A stretch of DNA of 64,000 nt from Brassica napus (lineage: Eukaryota; Streptophyta; Magnoliopsida; Brassicales; Brassicaceae): contig NC_063446.1 of the NCBI RefSeq assembly GCF_020379485.1, forward strand, positions 14,320,471-14,384,470, written 5' to 3'. Positions 26,871-39,014 of this stretch are shown here, piece by piece. How positions within the stretch are numbered: the stretch's first letter is position 1; each line of letters begins with the position of its first letter. Below the pieces are notes generated by a model. The model was not told the DNA's origin and made no database searches. It saw nothing but the letters and a program-made list of their open reading frames with translations. The position numbers and the translations under genes are program-made.

Positions 26871-27720
26871 CGTCTCTCTGTAACCTGTTTATGTTGTGTC
26901 CTGAGGGTTATAACTTATAGAAAGATCAAAGACATTCTTTTGGTTCTCAATTGAAGTTAAAAGCAAAAGAGAGAAAAGTGTTTTGAGTTTCTTTGTTATA
27001 GAGATACAAAAGAAGTGTAAGAAAATTCTAGTTTGGTCAGTATTTAAGTTATGTTCTCATTTCTACATGTAACTCTTGTAAACTTTGTGAGTGTTAAAAT
27101 CAATTTTGACATTTTCCTATTGATTTTTAGTTTGGTAGTCTGCAAATTGTCCATGCTTCAAATGTTTATGCCTAATTGGGAGGAGGATGTTAGTAACTCG
27201 TGACAAACTCGAATTTAACACTGTAGCAAATATATAGTATGTTGTGGTCTTCACATTCAAATTTACAGAACTAAAAATCGTAGTTCTTAAACAAGTAATC
27301 GGAAAGATTATGGAGCAATCTCATATCCGCAGGGGCCAAGGGCATGATTAGGATTTGAATATAAGATGATTAAAGTAACAATCATGTTAATACGCGTTTG
27401 GTATTTCACAATTGTTTCTTCTATGTCTCTATTTCACATTCTAAGAGTGGAAGAAAATGTGTTATACTTTCTTCATATGTCAATGTTATCATAGTATGAA
27501 CAGTTAATTTAAACATAGATTGTAGAAACCTTAATAATGATGACTAGGTTGAACATGTTTAACAAAGCCAGCCTCGGATCTTATGGGTTCACACCCACAT
27601 ATTTAGCAAAATAAACATGTTTATGTTTGTTTGTTATTATTATTATTTCAGTTCAAATCACACATAAGATAAACACAAGTACGAAAATGATAAAAACAAT
27701 GATCATTATTTGTCTCTGTC
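26871..27720. other. Spacer between convergent RABA5c and PRN2
   Basis: It holds the 3' ends of both genes. The plus ORF at 27627-27911 overlaps the last PRN2 exon in antisense and is not supported as a gene. Confidence 0.5.
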
Positions 27721-29272
27721 TCATTGTGACTTCCAATACTTTGCCATTTCAAAGCCATTCTTACTGTAGTGATAATCTTCAATCGTCATATCAATCTCAG
27801 CTTGTGTATTCATCACAAACGGACCGTACTGAACCACCGGTTCACCTATCGGTTCTCCAGCAATTAATACAAACCGCAACTTCTTGGAAGATGACTTGTT
27901 CCACACGCTAACACCGTCATTTCCTTGTCCAAACACCACAACGTTGTGCGCTGAAACAGGAGAGGAGTTTGATGAGCCGAAAACAGCTCCGCCTTCTCCG
28001 CTTTCTAGAACGTAAGCAAACGCGTTCCAAGATTCCGGAACGTTCTGGTGGAACTGAGCTCCTGGATGGAGAATGAAGTCGAGGAACATTGTTGGTGTTC
28101 TTGTGTAAACAGGAGATTGAATACCCATTGATTCTCCTGCTATGACTTTGACTTCGACACCGTTTTGTTCTGCCTTTGGTATGTCTGAACTCGACAGTTC
28201 TTGATAATTTGGCTCTATCCTGTCGGAGTTAAAAGTTTAAAAGTCAATTATACGGTTTAGAAACTCTAAAGAACGTCAAATTTGTAAGTGTGTATGTTTG
28301 TGTTACATTTTCTCGGAGGAGGAAAGATTGATCCAAAGCTGTAAACCTTTGTTAACTTCTTCTTCAGGCATTTCAGAGTGAATGATTCCTCTTCCTGCAG
28401 TCATCCACTACAAAATAAAAGTAAAATAAACCATTTAAAAGGTTTCTAGGGGTTTTTAAATTGTTGAATTATCAAACAATAAACAGTTAATTCTGTTTTT
28501 CTTTTACCTGAACATCACCGGCATATATTGTACCCTTATGGCCTTTGAAATCTTGATGAGTAATCCCTCCCTACCACGAAAAAAGAAAAAAATATTAGAA
28601 GAAGATACTTAAAGAGAATAAAAATGTTTATTTTATAGAAAATTACAAAAAGAGGATGATGATGTTTCGTTTACCTCTAGTACGTATGTAACAGTTTCAA
28701 AACCTGATCAGTGATCAACATAAATTTTCACCCAAAAATGTTAGATATATATTAACATAAAACCATTTTCTAATATATTAATGTAAATGTGTACATATGT
28801 ATAGGTGATTCTGACCTCTGTGAGGATGATCTGGGAATCCAGCTGGAGGTGAAACTGCCCCAAGAGTAATCAAAGAGTTATTAATAAATGGCTCACATTA
28901 TTTAATGTATAAACTAAATAAATAAATAAAATGGCTGCTTCCAAGAACATACCGGAGAATTCATCTAGCATCAAGAAAGGATCCAACAGCATCTGCTCAC
29001 TCCTGAGTTTATACAACAACAGAAACCTCAGAAGATATAAGACTTTGATAATCATTGATATTTCCTGAAGTAGAAAGATTAGAGAACCTGGAAATGCCAC
29101 GTCTAACGACGGCTCCATCGCCTTCTCTCTGAAGCTTGGCGAAGACTTTCTTGATTACAGATCTTGACACGAAACTTTGGGAAGAAGAAGAAGACATGGA
29201 TGTGATGTTTCTGATCAACCCGAATGTAACCAAACCTCGAAGCGTATTTGCTTTGTTTATCGCAGCTCTCAT
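27721..29272 (-). CDS. PRN2: Pirin-like cupin protein, PRN2 ortholog
   Basis: Seven exons on the minus strand (29088-29272, 28953-29002, 28816-28854, 28675-28703, 28508-28570, 28307-28407, 27721-28219) join in frame to 321 residues with GT-AG introns. The pirin N-terminal cupin metal-site region is present: [20 protein letters not shown], then [20 protein letters not shown], with the His and Glu ligands kept. The C-terminal cupin ([20 protein letters not shown]) is in the last exon. The N-terminus ([20 protein letters not shown]) is basic and could target mitochondria; a second Met at about residue 26 would give a shorter cytosolic/nuclear form. Pirins are iron-binding nuclear cofactors; Arabidopsis PRN2 is linked to lignin control and to stabilising the protease XCP2. 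Confidence 0.93.
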
Positions 29273-29346
29273 GTACTAAAGTAAAAGGACGTGTTTTTAG
29301 TAAAATGAATCTTGTTTGTGTGTTTTGGTTTTGTGATTGTGTGTAG

Positions 29347-29356
29347 CTATTTATAG
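29347..29356 (-). promoter_or_regulatory. PRN2 TATA box
   Basis: CTATAAATAG on the minus strand lies about 75 bp before the PRN2 start codon, the usual plant spacing for a short leader. Confidence 0.65.
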
Positions 29357-29724
29357 AGAGAGGATCATGACGGCTTTGAGAGGTTTGTGGGTCCTATTGG
29401 GTTTTAAAAAGCTTGCACCGCCGCATTGTTTGGAACCAGAACGTTGATTGCATTTTGTCATGCTGACGCCATTATGACACAAGATTTGAAGCTTATGATT
29501 CTGATAAACGTTTTGTGTATTCAACTTTTTTCAGAAAACTCTTGTATCTAAATCTAGTTTCCAATTTGGCTTTTGATTTATTTTTCTTTTGTAGTTTGTG
29601 ATTATAATCAAATAAAATTAATATTGGATATTACTACTTTGTTCAGTTTTACACTTTTTCCAAATTTGGGTTTCCATAAAAACGATAAATGAAAATGCAT
29701 GATAATTGTTAGCAAAAAAAAAAG

Positions 29725-31017
29725 GGAAAATTGCCAAAAGAGAATAAAAAATATTATTGTTGCCTCTTTGGTATAAAATCAACTTTGTCCATTTTATCTT
29801 CTTTTTACTCTTACTATTTCTGAAAATTAATGAAATAAATAGTTTTGTGAATCAAAAAAATTATTAAAAATATAAACAATTAATAAAACACTCATATACA
29901 CAAACTGGTAATTTTTTTTGGTTCAAAAACTTGATAAATAGAGTTTTTAAAATACGTTCTACTAAAAGTAAATTGTCTTTTCTACGAAAAATGGGTTAGT
30001 AGAAAACGAATTCTAGAATAAACATGTTCATCTACTGTTTTTAGAACGCCCATTCTACTTTTTATTAAAATTCTAAATAAGTGAAAAATGAATTCTACTA
30101 ATCGTAAAGATAGTCACTTTCCTTCTTAATACGGATTCTACTTTTTTTAAATATTCTAATGTTTCGTGAAAGCGAAATCTACAATCTACTCTAACATCAA
30201 CCTGACTTAGAAAGTGCATTCAGAAATTTTATCATTCTTCTAAACTTTTAGAAGGCGTCTTCTACGGATACGGAAACCTGATTTTTTGCAAAAATTAATG
30301 AAATTTCAGTTATGTAAATATTCTAAAAATCTTCTAAAAATATTCTAACTTCCTAAAAACGTGTTTGATCGATTTGGCTTGTGAAAAACTAAAAAAAACA
30401 AAACTACCATTTCTTCTTCATCAATCTATGATGTCCAAAAAAAGATTTTTTTATTAAACTTTTTATTAAACTTTTTTCTCAAAACTATTTTTTCCTTTTT
30501 ATTAAACTTTTTTAATAAAAAAATTAAACTTTTTAATTTTAACATTTTTAAAACGTTTGTAAAAAAAATAAAAATAAAAATTTGTAAAACGTTTTAAATA
30601 AAAATTAAACTTTGTAAAACGTTTTTAATAGAACTTTAATAAAAATAAGCTTTGTATACTTTATAAAATAAAATAAAATTTAAAAGAAATTTTTTAGTAA
30701 AAAAAATTAAATAAACTTTATAAAAGACGTTTTACAAAGTTTGATTTTTATAAAAAGTTTAATATGTTTGTAAACTTTTAGTTTTATTAAACTTTTTAAT
30801 AAAAATAAATAAAAATTTAAACTAAAACGGTTTTTCCTTTTTATTAAACTTTAAAAATTCATTTAAGCTTTTAAATTGTGTTTAATGTGTTTAATTTGAT
30901 TAATCAAGAGTTAATTTTGGGATTATGAAAAAAATTATACTAAAGAGACAACTTAAGGATGGTATTATACCAAAGGGACAACAACGCTATTTTTTTGTTC
31001 CGTTTTGGCAAATTTCC
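29725..31017. mobile_element. Mutator-like foldback element (about 1.3 kb)
   Basis: The left end GGAAAATTGCCAAAAGAGAA and the reverse complement of the right end (GGAAATTTGCCAAAACGGAA) match over at least 55 bases, going on through TTGTTG-C-CTTTGGTATAA. Both flanks are A-runs of ten or so, so a 9-bp duplication of A9 is possible but cannot be proved. The interior is full of AAACTTTTTATTAAA words in both orientations and has no transposase. TIR length and flank size suggest a MULE. Confidence 0.55.
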
Positions 31018-31159
31018 AAAAAAAAAAAATGCATGAGAATTTATAAAGTAAAAAATCAGATTCTTTTATTGTCAAAAAAAAAAAGATTCTTTTCAGACTT
31101 TGGATATCTTTGTAGTTCAGTCTTGATTACAAATTTACATAATCTAGATTCCGTTCAGA

Positions 31160-31287
31160 TGCCGGGAGCTTCTAGGACAGGTGGTCTACGTACCACGTCA
31201 ATCTCCCAGGCATCTCGGGTTCAACCCGCGCCTCCTGCGGTGAGGCTGATGTGGCCCAGTAATAAAAAGTTGACAAAAAAAAAAAAA
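31160..31287 (+). mobile_element. tRNA-derived SINE (about 128 bp) with 13-bp duplication
   Basis: The body GCCGGGAGCTTCTAGGACAG is followed by an A-box-like GGTGGTCTACGTACC and a B-box GGTTCAACCC, and ends in an A tail (about 31275-31287). GATTCCGTTCAGA lies immediately before (31147-31159) and after (31288-31300), a clean target-site duplication. It is transcribed by RNA polymerase III if active. The plus ORF covering it at 30925-31308 is not a gene. Confidence 0.85.
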
Positions 31288-31300
31288 GATTCCGTTCAGA

Positions 31301-32290
31301 CCTTTTGATATCTTTGTATTCATCAGTTCAGTCTTGATTACAATTGTACAATTGTAAAAAGTTTTAGGAGTTATAAGTTAGCTAATAGAGTGAAAAGCAA
31401 TAGACTTTAAGGCTGATGAATAAGACTATGTAGATAAACTTTTTAAAAATATTCTTATAAAATATATGTTTACTTTAGACTTTAGCCAATCCGAACTGAA
31501 ACTTTCAGATAATCCCCAAATTTAGGTGTTTTAAAGATATGGATTAATAACCTCCAAGACCAGTTCAAAAGTTCATGAACATAGAAGATGCTCTAGACTT
31601 TCTGCTGCTGGCAACGTGTAACTTAGGGATATGTCACGTGGTACCTTTGTATACATAGACACATACGTAACATTGACGGCATAAAAAATGGGTATAGGAA
31701 CCTAGTTATGTCTATCTGTCATTTTAGGAAAAAAAATATTGTGAGGACCTATTCAAAAGATAAATCAATTTGAATGACTCATGCTTACGCCATCAGAGTA
31801 CTTGCGAAGAGGTTGTCACTTTCGATGTAAATCAGCTATAAATGATTTGGCCATCATCAGAATGGCTGTATGTGTGTGTTTTAAAAATAATCAGATTTTT
31901 TTTAGAGTAATTGCGGTTAGGGTCAACATTCCCCCTCGGGCCCTAAATTTTTTGAAAACTTTTATAAGTAAATAGACCCCTAAATTTGTAAAAACACAAT
32001 TTTACCCTTTCAAACTTTTAAAATCTTTACTAAATGGTTTAGGACGCTCAAACTCTTAGGACCGGCCATGATTGCAGTCCAGTACAAATTGCTTTTATGG
32101 TTTATATGTTTTTAATGTCTGTTTTGCCCCTATTATCTCTCTCAATCTCTTTGTTTTCTCCGTCAGAATCATCTCTCATATCTCTCCTCTCAATTTATTT
32201 GTTTTCTCTGTCAGAACCATCATTTATCTTTCTCAATCTTTTTGTATTCTCCGTAGGAATTATTTGTTTTCTCTGTAGGAACCCTTTATC
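31301..32290. other. Spacer, no intact gene seen
   Basis: From about 32110 the sequence has repeated TTTGTTTTCTCCGTCAGAA and TTTGTTTTCTCTGTAGGAA units, leading into the gene fragment at 32290. No other signal. Confidence 0.45.
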
Positions 32291-32294
32291 GTCT

Positions 32295-32484
32295 CTGATC
32301 ACGACCATGATTACGTTTACCACACCGTTTTCCGACTAGGAGATCCCAAAATCTCTGTCACAAACGTCAAGGTCCCGTCGTCTCCGTCGCCAACAGCTCT
32401 GTCAGCTTCACATACTCCCAATTCTTCTCTATCAGAAACTCTGGATGCACTGCTTTCTCTCACTACAACAGCATAATCCAGCCG
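32295..32484 (+). pseudogene. LEA_2 / hydroxyproline-rich family gene fragment
   Basis: DPKISVTNVKVPS (about 32344-32382) continues, after a one-base frame change, as VSVANSSVSFTYSQFFSIRN and then CTAFSHYNSIIQP. This is like the beta-sandwich core of NHL/LEA_2 membrane proteins with the order SV-V-SV-SF--S--RN--R--HY. There is no start, no membrane segment and no continuation, so it is a captured or decayed fragment. The family call is from memory of the pattern only. Confidence 0.5.
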
Positions 32485-34026
32485 TGCATAAATGATCAGA
32501 TTTAATAGCTATGAGATCTGAGGGATTTTCTTAATATTTTTTTTTAATAGTTTTGATTTTTATAGATTTTTTTTTGGACTCTGATCTTGCCCTTTGTGTA
32601 AAAGTTTAATATAAATATTTATTATTGAGACTTTTTTCTCATATGATTTTATTAACATTTGTATATTTGTTGTAACAAAAATTTAAACCGTTAATCACTA
32701 AAATTTTAATGTGAGATTTTTCAATGCAAATTTCAAAATTAAAATACTAAGATCTCAATAATTCTCCACTGAAAATTTTGAATTAACATTAATTATATAT
32801 TTTATATAGTATATAATTTAATTTAAATGATATTAATATATATATATATATATAATATGAATATCTAATAATGAGACTTCAAATTCATACAATTTATGAT
32901 CATTTATATTTTGCTTGAACAAAGAAAAATTAACTATTGATCACAAAATTTTCAGTGTGGAACTTTTATCATTTTTAGCAATTTATAGTCGTTTTACAAA
33001 ATTCAAAATATAATATATAAGAAAATATATTTTTTATTATATGCTTAATGTGATTTTTTATTTTTTTAATAGTATAAAATTAGAAAAAAAGAGGATACAA
33101 GAAGTGTTATCAAAATGTGTATTAATCATAATCATTAATTGTCATATATATGTTAATCATATTAGGTAATTTCGTAGTTTTTATTTAAAGAAAGAATTGA
33201 AAATATTTTGTTGTATAGTACGAATCAATTTGATAGTTAGTTTAATAAAAAGTATAATATATATTTATATGGAATAATTTATTTTTCTGAAGATTGTAAG
33301 AATCATCATAGCGATGATACATAGCGATGAAATATGTTGTAATGCTCCAAAATTAATATATAAGGGATTGTACTCTCTTTGTTTCTAACAAATGACGGTT
33401 TAGGAAAATATTTAATTTTACATTTTTTCAAAATAATCATTTATTATTAACATAACCACAATTTGACCAATAATAAAATAGACTATATAATATTATTAGT
33501 TATACAATATAAATTGTTAACAAATTTTATATTAAAAATTGAAAACGTCATCTAATTTGAGACAAGAAAAAATATCTATAAAATTGTCACGGGGTTACCT
33601 TTCTTAAGTAAAGGTGGAGTATTCACTTTCAGTTCATATTTATCTATTCGAGCTAATCAAAACAAATGTGACATATTATATGCCTAAGCAATACGTGTTC
33701 TTACATAAATGCACATTATTGCAAGAGAATGGACATCAAATCAATCATCGACTTACTGAAATTTGGTGAATTATATTCACTTCCTCGCTTCTCATTGCTA
33801 GTTGCCTGCCTAAAAATATGAGAAATGTCTTCTGTATGTAATTATTAACTTTATATGATATACAATGGTCCAGTTTTTGGTTAAACTGAGAGTGATCACG
33901 AGACTTAATAATATAATTATATATCTTTCGTTGGGAAAACATGTAGTTGACAAACAATAAACATTAGCAAAATAACCACTATCTCATTTGATCGACGTAC
34001 TCAACATACTATATATTTATTAATAA
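32485..34026. other. AT-rich spacer with a worn Stowaway-like piece
   Basis: An AT run lies at 32838-32857. About 33369-33590 begins TACTCTCTTTGTTTCTAAC and resembles a decayed CTCCCTCCGT-type MITE. No gene is visible. Confidence 0.45.
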
Positions 34027-34213
34027 TCCCCTATATATTAATTGAAAAGCATTTGAAAAATTAGAACCTTAATTTTGTATTAATTAAAAAAACCTCAAAT
34101 CCTAGGTGACACTCTAAATGCCTTATAAATTTCATTTCAAAAAATTCTAGAGCATCTAATATAAAGTATAGTTTAATCTAATGGTGTCACATTATTCCAT
34201 AATTATATAACGC

Positions 34214-36346
34214 TAGAGAACATTATATTAACTTAAAATATAGGAAGTGTGTATTTTTTCCTTAAATAAAAGCTACAAAATTACCTAATATGATTTACAT
34301 ATATATGGAAATTAATGATTATGAATAATAAAGATTTGATAACAATTTTTGCATCTTTCTTCATTTTTGTTTAAATTTATATTATTAAAAAAAATTAAAC
34401 AATCACATTAACCATATAATAAAAAATTAGATTTTTTCTTATATGTTATATTTTGAATTTCTTAAAATGACTTTAAATTACAAAAATGAGGAAACCTTAT
34501 ATGTTATATATATATTTTTTTAAACGACTTTAAAATACAAAAAAAAGGACACCTTATATGTTATATTTTTCTTATATGTTAGAATTTTCTTATATGTTAT
34601 ATTTTGAATTTTTTTAAAACGACTTTAAATTACAAAAATGTAAGTTTTCCTTAAATATACGACTAAAAACATTAAAATGACATGTATCAATTCGATGGTT
34701 GATTTGAAAGCTTTCAAAACCATATGGAAGATAAAAGTCAAAATAATTTAACGTGGAAACAATACTGTTCATTTTTTTCAAGAATGTGTTCGATGAAAAA
34801 AATAAGGTTTTTATGTCATAATTTGTTTAATGTCCATTAGAGAACATTATATTAACCTAAAATATAAGAAGTGTGTATTCTTTCCTTAAATAAAAGCTAC
34901 AGAATTACCTAATATGATTTACATATATATGACAATTAATGATTATGAATAATAAAGATTTGATAACAATTTTTACATCCTTCTTCATTTTTGTTTAATT
35001 TTATATTATTAAAAAAAATAAACAATCACATTAACCATATAATAAAAAAATTTGATTTTTTCTTATATGTTATATTTTGAATTTTTTTAAATGACTTTAA
35101 ATTACAAAAATGAGGAAACCTTATATTCCCTCTGTTTTTTAAAGATGGATGTTCTAGAGAAATATTTTGTTTCCAAAAGATGTATTTTTCATGTTTTCAA
35201 AGCATATTTTGTCAACTAATAATGAAAAATTGTGTGTTTCAAAAATATTAATTACATTTCTTTTAATCCTATTGGTTTAAAAATATAAGAAATATAAAGT
35301 TACAAAAAACTATGCATTAATAACTAAGTTTTAATATGGTTTCTTAATAAGTGTGAAAATCCTAGAACATTCATCTTAAAAAAACAGAGGGAGTATGTTA
35401 TATTTTTTTTTTAAAACGACTTTAAAATACAAAAATGAGGACACTTATATGTTATATTTTTCTTATATGTTATATTTTTTCTTATATGTTATATTTTAAA
35501 TTTTTTAAAACGACTTTAAATTACAAAAATGTAAGTTTTCCTTAAGTATACGATTAAAAACATTAAAATGACATGTATCAGTTTGATGGTTGATTTGAAA
35601 GCTTTTAAAACCATATGTAAGATAAAAGTCAAAATAATTCAACTGTGAAAACAATACTGTTCACTTTTTCAAGAATGTGTTCGAGGGAAAAAATAAGGTT
35701 TTTATGTCATAATTTGTTTAATGTCCACTAGAGAACATTATATTAACCTAAAATATAAGAAGTGTGTATTTTTTCTCTAAATAAAAGCTACAAAATTACC
35801 TAATATGATTTACATATATATGACAATTAATGATTATGAATAATAAAAATTTGATAACAATTTTTGCATCCTTCTTCATTTTTTTAATTTTATATTATTA
35901 AGAAAATAAACAATCACATTGACCAAATAATTAAAAAACTAGATTTTTTCTTATTTGTTATATTTTGAATTTTTTTAAATGACTTTAAATTACAAAAATG
36001 AGAAAACCTTATATGTTATATATTTTTTTAAACGACTTTAAAATACAAAAATGAGGACACCTTATATGTTATATTTTTCTTATATGTTAGATTTTTTCTT
36101 ATATGTTATATTTTGAATTTTTTAAAACGACTTTAAATTACAAAAATGTAAGTTTTCCTTAAGTATACGACTAAAAACATTAAAATGATATGTATCAATT
36201 CGATGGTTGATTTGAAAGTTTTTAAAACCATATGGAAGATAAAAATCAAAATAATTCAACTGTGAAAACAATACTATTCATTTTTTAAAAGAATGTGTTC
36301 GATAGAAAAAATAAGGTTTTTATGTCATAATTTATTTAATGTCCAA
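34214..36346 (+). repeat. Three tandem copies of a 620-bp unit
   Basis: Copies start at 34214, 34838 and 35729, each with TAGAGAACATTATATTAAC, and end near TTTAATGTCCA. Lengths are about 624, 891 and 618 bp; the middle copy is longer only because of a 268-bp MITE plus its TA duplication. The copies are very similar throughout. A diverged single copy of part of the unit lies at about 11025-11200. Confidence 0.85.
35126..35393. mobile_element. Stowaway-like MITE inside the middle tandem copy
   Basis: The ends TTCCCTCTGTTTTTTAAAGA and the inverse TCTTAAAAAAACAGAGGGAG form terminal inverted repeats, flanked by TA on both sides. The other two copies have the uninterrupted site (CTTATATGTTATA), which proves the insertion and its 2-bp duplication. 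Confidence 0.85.
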
Positions 36347-36538
36347 TCCGATCAATCCATTATGTATTAATTATAGTTTTGTTCCATTACTTTTAATAAA
36401 AATTGATCCGATCCATCGGAAAGAAATTATATAATAACAACAAAAAATATTTTATATATATAAATAAAATGATCAAATATATAAAAAAAACTATCGATAA
36501 TATATACAAATAAACTCATTGCGCAGGTCTTATCCTAG

Positions 36539-37200
36539 TCAAATATTGTAACACAAAATTTGGGGGTCTTCAGAAACAAAAAAAAAAATTAAGACAGAAC
36601 TATTTACACTTGCAGGCAAAGCCGTGAGAAATCTACATTATCTTAAAAATATATGTTATAATGGGATCATCAAGCATCAACATCTTTCAGAAACTAAAAA
36701 GACAACTATGAAATGTTTCTTGTTTAATGGAATGTTCTAAAAGTCAATAATCTAGAAGCTCTATGGGTGGTATTTCCACTATTTTCTGCATTTATGGGAT
36801 CTTCTTCCCCCACCATCTATTGGAGAAACCCACAAATCCCAAACAAACATACATTTCAGAGATGTGAGACTTGTACATATACCCATTGTTTTGTTTTATT
36901 TTTTTGTCAACTCATATACAGTATTTATATAGACATAATATTTCATCAAGTTGACTTTGTGAGGATCCTCTTTTTCAGTGAATAATTGGTGCATTGCGCC
37001 AAAAGAACACACTTAACAACACTATATTCTTCGTTTATGGGATGATTGGGATCTTTCTCCCTCCCACCATCTATTGGAGAAACCCACAATCCGAGCGAAC
37101 ATTTAACACATAATCCTTCTATTCATTTGACTTAGAGAGGATCCTTTTTCTGAGTGAATCTAAGTGGCACTACTTTAGGCCAAAAGAACACTAATTAACA
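36539..37200. repeat. Local direct duplication of about 200-240 bp, otherwise spacer
   Basis: About 36790-36995 and 37035-37190 share CCACCATCTATTGGAGAAAC, a GAGGATCCT-TTTT-AGTGAAT block and CCAAAAGAACAC in the same order. No protein was recognised. The ORF at 36767-36985 lies in the first copy and is not supported. Confidence 0.5.
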
Positions 37201-37263
37201 CAACAGTGAATTTCTCTCACAAAGTTAGTTCAATGCTGGTTTCGTCTATGTTTCTTATTGTTC

Positions 37264-38835
37264 TTAACCTTTGGAGCTGGTGGTGGCTTTGGACGATACG
37301 TAGACTCTCTGGTGGAAGCAGTTCTTATACAAATCCCAAAACTCATCTCTGCAAAAGTTCAACATCATTTCTTTTTTTTTCAGAACTGTAAAATAGTAGT
37401 GAAGTTTGATGATGATGAAAGGAACTTGTTGAAGGGTGGTGAACCAAACCTGACTTGAGGGGGCAATGTGAATAATGAAAATCCCCTGACATCTGTGGAA
37501 ATTTCTAGCCCAATCATAGCTAAACGTGAAAGCCCTAATGCATAGCAATGTCGATTAGCTTTTTGATTCTACTTGGTGTGCTGCTGCCAATATTAACCCG
37601 TTTTTTAAACCAGAGATAGCTACGCCAATAATGAATTCAACTTAACATAAAAATTGAGACTGGGAGATCTACAACAAGAAGAATTTGACTTGAAAGCAAT
37701 ACTATGATGTTAGTTTTTCAGAACTAATGCAAAAGAAGTAAAATAAAGAAACAAGAGCTGGGGTCAGACTGACGTGCAAATATTAAGTTCAGCATTGCAT
37801 ATGCCTATGACATATTGATATCTTATCATCATTTCCCAAACTCTTATTATGAAAAAAGAGGAATAAATAACCTGAATATATATGCATTAAGCTTTGTGCT
37901 ACAAGCATATAACAAAAAAGATGGGTACATAATGGGATCAGACTGACGTGCAAATATGTTGTTCAGCATTGCATATGCATATATGCCTATGACATATTGA
38001 TATATCTTATCATCACTTCCCATACTCTTATTATCATGAAATAAACGAAGGGATGAACAACATGAATGTGCATTAACTACTAATGTTATCTACAACGGGA
38101 TCATCAGACTGACGTGCAAATACATTTTAATCTGCAGAGCATTAGCCTTAGAGATTACGTATTGTTGTCATCATATCCCAAAAGTTCACACAAAGCAGTA
38201 AACATTCATACACAAGAGATCTCAGTTTCAGTCAAACAACAACAAAAACCAGAACACAAACTCACAACGGTACCTCAGAAGTTCCAAAGATCTCAAAGCA
38301 GAGGAGCTAGCAACGAGAACATATGGGTTTCCAGGATCAACCTTCCCTCACAAAGAGTCTCTCTCTCTCCATGGAGACCCAAAACACATCTTTATATGCT
38401 ATCCCAAGTTGCTTACATTTGGATCCAAGTTTTGAGATAAAGCAACTATACTATACATTTATCTGCAATCACCAATACAATAAGAACTTATATTAACAGT
38501 GTTCATAACGTGTATAGAGACAGAGCTATGATAAGAACAAAAAGGACAAACCTTTAATGGGATCAAGCTCTAAAGCAGAGACCTTGACACCAATGGCGGA
38601 GTCAAACTGCATTAAGAAGAAGCTGATGGAGGTTGTTGTTCATCGCCGTTACTCTCGCTATAGTGGTCGTTTCTTTCAACTTCTTACTCTTCTTCTTCGA
38701 ATCTTTTCTCGGATCCCAGTGATGGGTTCCGAATCTTTTAGGGCGGAGGGTTTAACCGCTGTGGTTGACATGTTTTTTCCCAGTGTGAAGACAATGTTTG
38801 AAGAGAAGCGGCGTTACAAAGAGACACAAGTCTAG
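37264..38835 (-). pseudogene. Cms1-like (90S pre-ribosome associated) pseudogene
   Basis: On the minus strand exon-like pieces match the Cms1 / U3-90S pre-ribosomal family, the product I associate with At2g43110. At about 38780-38730 is MSTTAVKPSALKDSEPITGI, then REKIRRRR and a stop. At about 38350-38280 is VDPGNPYVLVASSSALRSLE, then LLR. At about 37355-37300, after a kept TTTGCAG acceptor, is RDEFWDLYKNCFHQR, then an out-of-frame proline/lysine tail. Frameshifts, stops and missing central exons show decay. The place next to the isopropylmalate isomerase genes agrees with Arabidopsis order. Family assignment is from memory. Confidence 0.6.
37755..38130. repeat. Three local repeats inside the Cms1-like relic
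   Basis: CAGACTGACGTGCAAATA occurs near 37766, 37947 and 38107. After the first two, CAGCATTGCATATGC and CCTATGACATATTGATAT follow in the same order. The period is about 160-180 bp. This is a local tandem duplication, probably after gene function was lost. Confidence 0.65.
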
Positions 38836-39014
38836 GTTTAGCGATGTCTTGTTTTTTTTCTGAACCGGTTGCTTTATGGTTAATTTTAAAACCAATTTAT
38901 TAAACCGTTCAAATCAGATAACCGGCAACAAACCAAATTAGTTAAATTTACTTGACGGAACCAGTTTTATTTACAAACTTATTCTGTTACACACACAATG
39001 AATGTGAAGAGAGT

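Larger units (their letters stand above)
34027..36538 (+). mobile_element. Non-autonomous Helitron with a triplicated core (about 2.5 kb)
   Basis: The 5' end is TCCCCTATATATTAATTG after AA. The 3' end TTGCGCAGGTCTTATCCTAG (36519-36538) plus T matches the common Brassicaceae Helitron ending GGTCTTATCCTAGT. Between them lie three direct copies of a unit of about 620 bp. There is no coding sequence. Confidence 0.75.

Noticed and set aside
31160..31260. tRNA gene (A- and B-box-like signals)
   Set aside because: No cloverleaf could be formed; A tail and target duplication show a SINE. The same applies to 5050-5227 and 60942-61174.
34214..36346. Possible CRISPR-like array
   Set aside because: Three 620-bp direct repeats in a plant Helitron; no short repeats with unique spacers and no cas genes.
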